From assembly GCF_963855985.1 (NCBI RefSeq), contig NC_087096.1:7316001-7380000 (forward strand): DNA of 64,000 nucleotides. Direction: 5' to 3'. The notes beneath the pieces were generated by a model, which saw nothing but the letters and a program-made list of their open reading frames with translations, was not told where the DNA came from and did not search any database. The translations under genes and the position numbers were made by a program. Below, in pieces: positions 54,224 to 64,000 of this stretch. How positions within the stretch are numbered: position 1 is the first letter of the stretch; each line of letters starts with the position of its first letter. Source of the DNA: Ostrinia nubilalis (Eukaryota; Arthropoda; Insecta; Lepidoptera; Crambidae).

Positions 54224-54518
54224 ATGTATCTAACAGCTAACAGAATATAAAATCAAGCTCGACAAAATCGAACAAAGTGATTGTGTGCAATGAAAAATCA
54301 GGCGTTTGCAAAAACATTTCTTTCATAATTTTAACACTTAATGAGAATAAATTTAGAGTATTGTTAGATTATGTATCTAACAGTTAACAGAATATGAAAT
54401 CAAGCTCGACAAAATCGAACAAAGTGATTGTGTGCAATGAAAAATCAGGCGTTTACAAAAATATTTCTTTAATAATTTTAACACTTAATGAGAATAAATT
54501 TAGAGTATTGTTAGACTA
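54224..54518. repeat. 147 bp direct tandem duplication
   Basis: ATGTATCTAACAG at 54224 and 54371 start two units that differ at only a handful of positions across 147 bp, including CAAGCTCGACAAAATCGAAC and TTTAGAGTATTGTTAGA. Recent duplication, non-coding. Confidence 0.9.
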
Positions 54519-55718
54519 TGTTACTCTTTAAATATGGAAACAGACCAAAATGAGTGAGTATTTGCTTTTAATTGAACAATAAATACAAGATTTTCATCAC
54601 TATATTTTAAGAATTTTTTTCACTTATATTAATTGCCATCTAATAAGTAAAATCTATCACATTAGAAAGATAAACTTGTCAACCTTACACTGTAAAAATT
54701 TGAAGTTACTACGTTGACGCAATCTCATTTTATTTTAAAAACACTGAGTAAGGAAGCGATGTCCAACGCTTTGTATGGGCTCGATCCAGTGTGGGCCGGC
54801 GGGCGCTACAAATGCGCGGCTCAACCGTTCTAAATAGATACGAGAACATAGCGCGGTCGCTGACTAATTACTACGAATCAAATCTGGCGCTGCGAAAATC
54901 TTTGATGGATTTTTTTCAGCTAGACTAAGAACTGGACATAGAGATGTATCAGCTGCTTACGCGAGGAAATGCTTGATTCCACAGTCACTGCTTAGCTAGA
55001 TTTGATTTCGAACATGTTAAAAAGAAATGGCGTACCTACCTACTGATTGTATGTAAAGAGCTTTTTTAACCTAGTTACTACTCTTCAAATCCCCTTCTAG
55101 ACAAAATGTAAAATAGGAGCACCAGATTTACTAAGGCTAAGTGGAAAATCTACTTTCTAAATTTCATAAAAAATCTTCATCTAGGATAGTTAAGTTTGAG
55201 ACAAACACAATACTGTCTTCAGTTTCAAAGTACTCCGCGTTGTTTATCAGCTTTTTATTTAGATTTACATGTCGGTACCTACTTGTATATTACAAGTTGA
55301 TGTCTTGACAATGTTACAAGTATTTTGAAGACAGAACTAAATCGTACTTCATACCTTGTAAAAAGACAGTTTTGAATAAAAGTCTGATTTAATTTACACA
55401 AGTTTCAGCCCGTTCGTAACTGTCATTGTTGTCATCTACATCGACGGAGGTATGAAGTTCCGACAATCTCGTATCTTCATGTCCAGCCGATATACGTGAG
55501 GACCACCCTGGGAACCGGCCCACGGCCCTTGTTAATATTCCCAGTGACGTCACAGGATCGACTGTCTTGAATCTTGAATAGTGCCGACACAACAAAAGCC
55601 TTCCTGAATATTGAGCACATGTGAGTGAGACACCGCCATAAGAGTTATTGCGACTGTTTGATAGCACTATGTTGACAGTTAGGTACTATGTACGTACCTA
55701 CTACATTGAACCTGCAGC

Positions 55719-55790
55719 CTTAGATTAATAAAGCCTAGATAGGTAGATAGTAAGCGCAAGAAAAGTGAGACACTTTTTCCCATACATTCT
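55719..55790. repeat. End fragment related to the 47614-48229 element
   Basis: CTTAGATTAATAAAGCCTAG and GATAGTAAGCGCAAGAAAAG match the reversed right end of the 616 bp element. No matching second end nearby. Confidence 0.65.
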
Positions 55791-57016
55791 GACATTTAGC
55801 AAAGTCAAGTACCGGTGAAAACTTATGTAGGTATCTAAGAAAAGTGACATTGGATGAAATGATTGAGAAGTGCTTGTATGAAAACTTTCCATCTAGTCTT
55901 TATAATTAATCTAAGTCTGCAGCTTAGTGTGAAGTCTTGTAGTACAGTTGACATCAAACATCACTTTTTCATTGCAAAATCACTCTTCATACAACTAGAT
56001 AAAGTACCAGATGAGTTAAATGTACCGTTGTCTGTACTTACTGCACGCTCGAAATAACACTGGTCTTAAGTTAGATTAAAACTTACTCTGTTTCTATTTT
56101 AAGGCATTCCAGACGCTCCTTTGTGGCAAAATTTAAATACATTCTGAATCAACTTTGTGATTACAATAAAAATATTTTTTTAGGCTTTGAGAAAAACTAC
56201 GGACAAAACAAATCTGACTTTAGACATCTGAAATTAAATCTCTGCTTGAAGTTCAAGTAGGTAATTACAATTTCTAAGTGCTTTAGCTTTTTCAATGTTA
56301 ATTTGTTTTGATGTTACTGTCAGTGAAACAAAATAACAACCATTAAGAAAGATTATTACCATAAAGTTTATTCTGAATGCCAAAGTAAATTAGAGGCCGA
56401 AATGTAAATAGTGATATTGTCTTGTAATTTTTGGGACTCACGTTAAACAAGGCATTGTAAATATGGATTATAATAATTTTACTTTAGTTATTTTATAATA
56501 CAAAAGCCTACATAAATATTTTCGTAGTAGAAATTATCATAATTTATTTTTTTAACGTGGCGAAAATATCCATTGTTTAAATGGAGTGCTTTGATAACTT
56601 TATGAACTAACAGATGGAGATGTTCCAACATCCATCTTGCCGGCCCTAAAAGACACATACTCGTAAATCGGCTCGGTTCACTCGGGTCCCAAATTTACTA
56701 GAGTAACATAAATCCATCCTTTTAAGTTGGATCACGTTCAACAAATGTTTGCCACTCGAACACACACAGAGACATCCAACTTAATAGAAAGACAAACGTA
56801 TTGAAACTTTGACTTTCCCATTAACTTCATAAGACTTTCATTTCTGAACTTCCAATTTTTCCCGTTTTGGATCTACTAGTACTACGAATAGTCCGGCGGA
56901 CTTAGTAAGTTTAAATTTTTCTGGAATTTTTGAAAGTTTTACTGAACTAGGTGCTATATTAAAATCAGCCAGACGGCAGTGTGAAAAGTCATCTTTGCAC
57001 TAAAATCCTTTTCAAT

Positions 57017-57209
57017 AAGGGTTTTCACGATTGAAAAATCCGCCAGATGGCAATACGAAGACGCGAGGTCCAAATGCTGCGTGATTGGTGGATTTTGACA
57101 TATCTGTCAATGTCATGTCAAAAATAACCAATCATGCAGCATTTGGACCTCGCGTCTACGTATTGCCATCTGGCGGATTTTTCAATTGCGAAAACCACAC
57201 GAAAACCCT
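57017..57209. mobile_element. Long foldback MITE with near-perfect arms
   Basis: Arms of about 75 bp (AGGGTTTTC, TTGAAAAATCCGCCAGATGG, GACGCGAGGTCCAAATGCTG and their complements) around a centre TGACATATCTGTCAATGTCA. Very few mismatches, so young. If transcribed it would form a long hairpin. Confidence 0.8.
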
Positions 57210-58613
57210 CATTGATTTAAAAATTCAATAGCCTTGTCTGAAATATTGAATAACTCGAAGTTGTTATTGTATACAAGGTAAAAAAAGGTAACGCAAAATG
57301 TCTAATGAAATGATTTAATGATCCTACCCAAACGTTCAGTTTTATTATCTATTTTCGTAAGAACTTGTTGTTGAAAAATAAATTTGTTTGTTAGAATAGA
57401 AATCGAATCGTCACCGTCTCATTACGATTGTTGCCATCGTTTTCAAATCTTTTACTTTATAAAGTGATTGAATGGGAAATAACATTTATATACGGATAAA
57501 AAGGCGCGGGGGGTTTATAAATCCATTACTATAAGAACGTTTTGAATGCTCAGTAAGACTCTGAATTGAAATACTTACGACTTTCATTAATATTTATTTC
57601 CCTCAACTGGGATTGGGGAAAATTTACATTGTGATGTAGATAAGTTTGGATTGGAGGGAGCGAAGCAGATGGGCAAACATTTTTTTCTCGAAATAAAGTT
57701 TATTTTTTATTCATAATTTTCTTGAGGAAAATAAAGTACATAATTCTAATACTTTTAAGACATGAAACGATACAGAAGATGGTGAAGATTGATTTACTTA
57801 ATGTTCTACAAGATCCTCAATTTTGTTTTCGTAAAGTCAGTCTTTTTGTAAACCAGAAAAGAATTTGATATGGATCTTTTAAATTAACGAATATTCTATT
57901 GGCAAAACGGAGATAAAACTAGATTAATGAAACCGGATACTTTTGCAAAATATCAGGTTTCCTTCATAGTTTAAATAAGAAATTTTCCATGTTGCAAGGC
58001 TACATCTAAAGGAAGAGGAACAAACGGATATCTTGTTATATGATGGCAAATAGAATCGCTGTGAGATCGAAAAGAGCAAAGGACATGTCAATGCCGTTGC
58101 GACATACAAGCCTCGTGTCTTTTTCATCTTCAACTTTATAATTTCCTGTTTGATTGGAGAATTTGCTGTTTGAAGTGGCCCTGATCAAATGTGACGAATT
58201 TATTATGAAATCATTATTGAAATGTCAAAACGTTACATTTTATAGGAGACATTTTGATTAATTGAGTTCAAGAGAGAGAAAATTGATCAGCGAAATAAAG
58301 AGGACAGAGAAGAGTCGATGGCTATAAAGTCGTTTAAAAACGTACGAATGGATATTCAAAAGTAGGAATAGCTAGCTGTGTTATCATATGTAAATCTTGT
58401 ACTTTAATTTCAAATTAAATTGTCCAAAGATTTATTTAAAAATAAAAAAAATAAAAAATAAAATTAATTTGCTTTGTTATGTTTTGCTATGTTTACCTAG
58501 TAGGTAAGTACTTAATAAAGCATTGATACATTAAGTACTTTTCATTTGACAGTACTCAAATCATCATTATTTTATGTCTTAAGCTTATAAAGTAACCTAG
58601 ATAAATAACGGTA

Positions 58614-58660
58614 TTATAGGGGTGGGTCGGTAACGGTACGTTAAAGACCCACCCCTATAA
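58614..58660. repeat. Perfect 15 bp stem hairpin
   Basis: TTATAGGGGTGGGTC and GACCCACCCCTATAA separated by 17 bases. Possibly a minimal remnant of a TA-flanked G-rich-ended element. Confidence 0.7.
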
Positions 58661-58884
58661 GTAGATATATCTACATATACCTGCGACCCATTTTATCCTT
58701 CGAAGGGCTTGATATCTACCTTGATACAGAACAGCAGTAACTCTTTTCATGTCCCTTTATTACCCTGCTTCTGAGCTCCTGACAGACTGTCAAAGTCTCA
58801 GTGTTCAATAAAGTTAGTCATCCCTGAATTAGTTCCAACATTGTTTAAAATAGCCCCGTCGATACGTTACAATGTGTTAGAGAA

Positions 58885-58935
58885 TAGCAGCAGCATTTGG
58901 CTGCATTAATTTTGCAGCGCTGAAACTGTTTACCG
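58885..58935 (+). repeat. Degenerate outlying copy of the 59453 satellite
   Basis: CAGCATTTGGCTGCATTAAT, TTTGCAGCGCTGAAACTGTT and TACCGC match the satellite core CGGCAATCGGTTGCATCCAT, TTTGCATCGCGGTGAAACTT, TACGGC in order. Confidence 0.55.
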
Positions 58936-58990
58936 CTTTCAGGATCATGATTGGGAAAAATTACGACGTGGAAGATTTTAGATATTTAGT

Positions 58991-59040
58991 ATGGGTGACT
59001 AAAAAAATGTAAAACATAATTTTACATTTTAGTCACCCAT
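58991..59040. repeat. 50 bp hairpin ATGGGTGACTAAAA
   Basis: ATGGGTGACTAAAAAAATGT and its near complement ACATTTTAGTCACCCAT form a stem of about 21 bp with a 3-base bulge and a small loop. Confidence 0.65.
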
Positions 59041-59452
59041 TTAATAATAATAACAAGAGGTTTTTACTGTACACGTTAATAAACGTAATGAAAATAAATA
59101 TCGTGCTATATTTGTAATAGTTTCCCTTACCTTTTCATCTTGTTAATATTTGTATAGAAAGCCAACAACCTTTTTCTCGCCTCTGACTCTCTGAGTAATA
59201 TAATCCGAGTTCTAAAAATAAGGAATATAATTAGTAACGCTTTTTTCCTAAAATTAAGCCTAACACTTTTTTTGTTTCTGCTTGCTATTAATTATTTGAT
59301 ATGCCTCATTATTCCCCAAATTTATTTGTCAAATATCCACACAAAGTTGATGGCGCCGCAAAGCCTTTGTACCGACGCGCGGATGATAAATATTTCAGCA
59401 TCAACCCGTAGCGTTTGGAAATAGCCGCGGAGGCAGCGGGCCGTGCGTGCGG

Positions 59453-60222
59453 GAATAGCCGCGGCAATCGGTTGCATCCATTTTGCATCGCGGTGAAACT
59501 TTTTACGGCTGCGTGGACGGCTGACCGGCGGATGACGTTTTTGATCGCACCTTTTTTATACATGGAATACGTCATCGAACTTTTATAGATACGCATTTTT
59601 GAAGAAACGGTGTTTTTAGCATATATAAAGTCATACATAACATACCTAAGTAGGGAAGTTCAACGTTAAGAGGAATAGCCGCGGCAGTCGGTTGCATCCA
59701 TTTTGCATCGCGATGAAACTTTTTACGGCTGTGTGGACGGCTGACCGGCGGATGACGTTTTTGATCGCACCTTTTTTATACATATATGGAATACGTCATC
59801 GGACTTTTAGAGATACGCATTTTTCAAGAAATTGTTGTTTTATCGTGTAAATACACAGATATAAGTTTAAACGCTAAGAAGAATAGCCGCGGCAATCGGT
59901 TGTATCATTTTGCATCGCGGTGAAACTTTTTACGGCGGCGTGGACGGCTGACCGGAGGATGACGTTTTTGATCACACCTTTTTGTACATGGAATTCATGA
60001 GTGACATGAGAGTACGATATGTTTCAGAGATCCACATTTCTGAATTAATGTTTGTTTTTAGCCAATAGATACATAGGTAGGGATTGTAGGGAAGTTCAAA
60101 CGTTAAGAGGAATATAGCCTGCGTCAAACGGCTGCATCCATTTTGCAACGCGGTAAAACTTTTTACGGCTGCGTGGACGGCTGACGGATGACGTTTTTGA
60201 TCGCACCTTTTTTATACATTGG
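59453..60222. repeat. About 220 bp satellite, four units
   Basis: Units start (GAATAGCCGCGGCAATCGGT or close) at 59453, 59673, 59881 and 60110; spacing 220, 208 and 229 bp. Shared core TTTTGCATCGCGGTGAAACT, CGTGGACGGCTGACCGG, GATGACGTTTTTGATC. The GC-rich half is better conserved than the AT-rich half. Confidence 0.88.
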
Positions 60223-63200
60223 TAAACAATTTATAGCAGAAATATTTAGTTATTGATTTAAATAAATGTAAAATGTACAACTAAAACAAATGCCATATTA
60301 CATACGATTAGATGCTGATCAAATCTGAACCACGTCACCCCTTAAAAATTAGTCATTCCCAAGATGGCAAGTGAATTGCTGTGTCTTGGCCATCAAGCCC
60401 TTTGTGTCAGTGCATGTTCGCAGTCTACTAGAGGGCGGCAGGAGCCGTCCCCAAGGAGGCAGTACACGGTTTTCGTTTCACAAAGCCATGGGATATTGTG
60501 TTACATGATCAAATGTGTTTTTGTACAGATTGGAGGTAACGCGTGAGTGCGTAGGTCTTACAGTAACAAAGGTCCTCTGAATCATCATGTTTAAAAAAAA
60601 TGTTAAAATCAAATCAAATCATTTATTTGTAAAACATAGGTGACGGAACGTAGATGGTACATAATAGTAAGTAGAGTTCTATGTGTATTATATCAATGTT
60701 ATTAGTCTGTATGTGTTAATTAGTTAACATTAAATAAATCTAAAACAGATCCTAAAGTATAGGTAGACCTATATAAAGAATAGTAACCTATTGGCCAAAT
60801 TATTATTTCTAAAAGGTGCACTATTTATATTGTAAAACAATATCTACTCGTCCCTACAAGGAAATGCGTTCAGTGAAAATTTTAGTCTATTAACATTTTT
60901 CTTAAAAGATTGTCAAACGCGGAAAGCAAAATTAAATGACATTTCCCGACCAGTAATAGCAATAAAAGTTGGCGAAGTAGACAATCTTTCACATTAATAA
61001 TGAGATAAATGCGGCTCAAAATTAAAATAAACTCCCAAAATATCCCAAAGCGTAATGAAGCATAATGAGCGAAGTCTTTTGAAGTTGAATTTTAATTGTT
61101 GCGGTGCCCCATATTTTATCGAAATCCTCTTTTTAAACCATTTAAATTGTAATGTAACGTTACAGGACAGTACTAAAATGATAACGTAACACGCCTGAAT
61201 GTAATTTCCCTATGCTTCAGGGTAAATGATGAATACGATGCCATACCCACTGCAAGGTATAAAGCATGCAATGCAGCATGCATAATATTTGTGTTCATTA
61301 GTTCTAACTAAGCTGAGCTGCGAATTTCAGCACCAAGCGATGGAATAATAAAGGTAAAGCATATTACAATAGTTGTGTTTGCAGTTTCAGCTCGATTGAA
61401 TCTGTAAAAGTATTCGAAATTACGTCAGATAGCACTCGATAGGTAGTCGAGCGTTCTCGCTGAATTCGCAATAGTCGCAATGCACTCTATTTATTCGTGC
61501 TTAAAATGCATGTAAACATACCTACGTAGGTGCGGAAGTATTGAAGCTGGCAATACCATTTTATTGAGCCGGTCTGAACGGTTTGCGCCGCTACAGAGGC
61601 TCGCTCGGCACAGTGCAGTGCAGTCGTAGAATGCTGCATTGTCGGAGCGGCACATTCCTCATGCTCGGAGGAACTCAGGCCTCTGGTACGATGACGATTT
61701 TTGTCGGCTGATGCGTATCTCGTCAGATGAACTGTGGGATTGACGCATCAATCATTGATGATTTAAGATCTATTATAACGATGTTTATGTTATTTAATGG
61801 AAAGTTGCGACGCATCAAAGGTTAAAATCACTCCTACACTTGGAAATAAGATAGAATATGTGAAGAAGCTGTTTGTTCCACACCATACAAAATGAATATT
61901 AAAAAAACAAAAAAGAAAGAACTAAATTAGTCCAATTTAGGACGACTTATTGATTAGAACTTTAGAAGCGGTCTCCTCCAAACAACCAAAGGAGAAAACA
62001 GTTGATTGATTGACATTGAGACGATGTTGATGTGAACCCAATGTTATCGATGAAAATTATCATAAGCCTTTAAAGTATTAGCTAAATATTACATAACATT
62101 TTCAAATTTTGTATTTTCATTACTTTATACCGCTTCTTAAAATATAACCCTAAAATCCTTTAAAAGCCAACATAAACTTTTTCAAAAACAAAGTTACTTC
62201 GCAAAGCTTGGAGGGCTTTGATCAAAAGTTCTTAAACGATTGTGTTATTAGAATGCCGTAACACACGACACGTTCGATACCATTTCATTAATGTTTGGGA
62301 GAGTGGCCTGTGCTAATATTGAGACCCAACTTTGCCGATAGTTCAGCTGGAGTATCAATTTCAGTACTTACATTTACGTTTGAGAAAGTTATGGTACGAA
62401 TTTGATTCATTTCTAGCTTTGAGGAAAGTTATTTTACTAAAAGGTAGAATTATTGTTTGTATTAAATACTATTTTATTGGCATATAGAGCAATATAATAT
62501 CTACTAATTGACGAGAAGTTGACAATAATAAGACAACAATAATAATATCCGTAATACATAACTATTTTAATTTTAATCGAATCGGAATCGATCCACATTC
62601 CGTATTATTTAAATCTATGATGACAGATGCAAGTAGGTATAGTCGACATCACAGATACAGACTGTACATTTTAGTTGCAAAATAGCCTGTAATACAACAT
62701 GATAAGACTGCTCTATGCTTAGGGTTAATGTGCTGTCGTCCGTACAAATCTGTTATCGACTGCCGCTCAACTCGCGTCTTGACGTTTGTCTGCTTGCATG
62801 TCTATGTCAAACGCAAGTTCCAATTCAAGCCATATTGGCTCCTATTTGGATCCTTTTATGGATTCCTATTTAATCTGTGAACAGGTATTGGCGTACTATT
62901 TGCACTAGTGAGCACTTAAGAATCTGGCGTTATCCACTTATCTATGTCAATGTGTAAGGTGAACACAAGTCTAGTAGTCTATTAGTCAAACTATCTAAAT
63001 TTTCTTAAATTTTTTACAACATACAAAGATAAAATCGATCACCTTTTTAACGGCAACAATAAAGTACGGTTGATTCAGTTGGTATTTCTTTCCCGTGTCA
63101 AAGAGGCAGGTAATCGTGGCTGGTGGCTCGAGCCAGCGGTGTAATTGCCTCAGCGATGTATATCCACACCACTAATTGCTCTCCAGCGAAAATACCGATG

Positions 63201-63609
63201 GAGGTCGTTTACACCCTCGCTTTGAACTTACCAATCGAACACTTTTTCTTTTTCTCCCTCACCTACACGAAACACATCTTTCTGTACGACGAATGCTTAG
63301 ACTACCTACTCAGAAACTTTCAGGATTTATTGCTTGACTGTACCAAATACGTAGATACCTGCCGTGAGCCCGTGATTTGATTTTCATCACTCTTAATTTG
63401 AAGCTTTGTTATGGAAACAACTTGAACTCTTCCGAAACATGAAATTTTCTCGAGTCTCAAATCAATTCATAGACTCGTCATCTTCAAAGCATCCATCCAA
63501 CTTCAATATTAATAAACAATATTTCACAGACGGAAGCGCCCCTCAAATTTAAGTTAGCCAACTGTTTAAGCAATATTTTGATAAAGCGGCGAGTGCTCGC
63601 GCTGAGTGA

Positions 63610-63936
63610 TTGAAAATTCATTGTTGTCGAAACAAGCGTTATTGGTTGCAATCACGAGAAGTGCTTAAGGCGTGGATCACCAGGCGCTCCTTCTGGGGAA
63701 ACTATCGCTTTAGCGCCAAACTCGCTCCTGGATGCTCGACAATTTGTTTTAAAGTTCTAAAGCAAAAAAGTTTTAAGAATAACGATCGGCGAACCGAAGA
63801 CGTCGTTTTTGCAAGCGCTGCGTCTTTGTTGGCACGTAAAAACGACGATTTTTGTTGCTTTACGGTACTTCTAAAAGGGGCGAGCATTAGCGTTACAAGA
63901 GTGGCGGGATGTGGCCTCCTGAGAAATCTTCAGGTA
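63610..63936 (+). other. Unassigned long open frame ending near a donor-like site
   Basis: Open for 109 codons without ATG at its start, then CTTCAG|GTATGATT. The sequence is richer in GC than its surroundings. No domain recognised; the opposite strand is also partly open, as expected of chance openness in GC-rich DNA. Listed only because it may be an exon of an unseen gene beyond the window edge. Confidence 0.15.
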
Positions 63937-64000
63937 TGATTAAGTACATCCTGCTTTACGAGCGAAGTTGAGAAAAAAATGTGGAACTTTTTATGTGTCC

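Larger units (their letters stand above)
48541..64000. other. Downstream intergenic DNA, no recognisable gene
   Basis: No frame here resembles a known protein. It holds a LINE tail (49099-49380), a phrase-repeat element (50517-50709), MITE and Helitron-like pieces (52133-53027), a 147 bp tandem duplication (54224-54518), foldbacks and hairpins (57017-57209, 58614-58660, 58991-59040), a LINE-like AT tail near 58400-58470, a 220 bp satellite (59453-60222), and a TCAAATCAAATC repeat end at 60606. Three short frames end at good splice donors and are listed separately with low confidence. Confidence 0.6.

Noticed and set aside
55389..55667. 92-codon minus-strand frame with GC-rich content as a gene
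   Set aside because: No recognisable domain and no splice partners; the opposite strand is equally plausible. Left as unexplained GC-richer DNA.
59309..59638. 109-codon minus-strand frame
   Set aside because: Lies within the 220 bp satellite and is not kept open in the other units.

Overview
The window reads as nuclear DNA of an insect, most probably a moth or butterfly. Supporting this are the AT-rich background with short GC-rich exons, consensus GT-AG introns, frequent TAGGTACCTACC-type strings, tails of endonuclease-reverse transcriptase LINEs ending in the [11 protein letters not shown] C-terminus, Helitron-like pieces ending in a GC hairpin plus CTAG, and many small inverted-repeat elements. 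Genus and species cannot be told from the sequence. No operons, CRISPR arrays, rRNA or convincing tRNA genes were seen.

Two genes are well supported, both on the + strand and both with every visible intron in phase 0. Gene 1 (1-2414, 5' end outside the window) is the 3' part of a glycosyltransferase family 92 (DUF23-type) gene in three visible exons. The intron after its first visible exon holds six extra tandem partial copies of that exon, each about 190-213 bp apart. The next intron holds two decayed copies of the second exon. Gene 2 (28216-48496) is a complete seven-exon aldo-keto reductase of 354 residues. All four catalytic residues are present, and it has an N-terminal signal peptide and five N-glycosylation sequons, so it is predicted to be secreted. 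A secreted 3-dehydroecdysone 3beta-reductase (AKR2E) is the closest role I can suggest. Intron 6 of this gene contains a decayed partial copy of exon 6, the second case of within-gene partial exon duplication in the window.

The remaining sequence (2415-28215, the gene 2 introns, and 48541-64000) is repeat-rich and without recognisable genes. It holds LINE 3' ends, Helitron-like fragments, Harbinger-like MITEs with TTA or TAA target duplications, mariner-like elements, two satellite arrays (137 bp and about 220 bp units), a 147 bp tandem duplication and several long foldbacks.

The most distinctive pattern is a set of inverted-repeat elements (2629-2923, 9253-11369, 18897-19827, 23900-24153, 35231-36249, 36397-37339, 50517-50709). 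In each, a 10-20 bp phrase next to the terminal repeat recurs several times inside the element in both orientations. Each element has its own phrase. Four are flanked by TA and start with GGGT-like or GGGG-like ends, which suggests one transposition mechanism acting on unrelated phrases. Nested insertions give relative ages: a mariner-like element lies inside the 2.1 kb phrase element, and a Harbinger-like MITE lies inside the 137 bp satellite, whose sister units provide the empty site.
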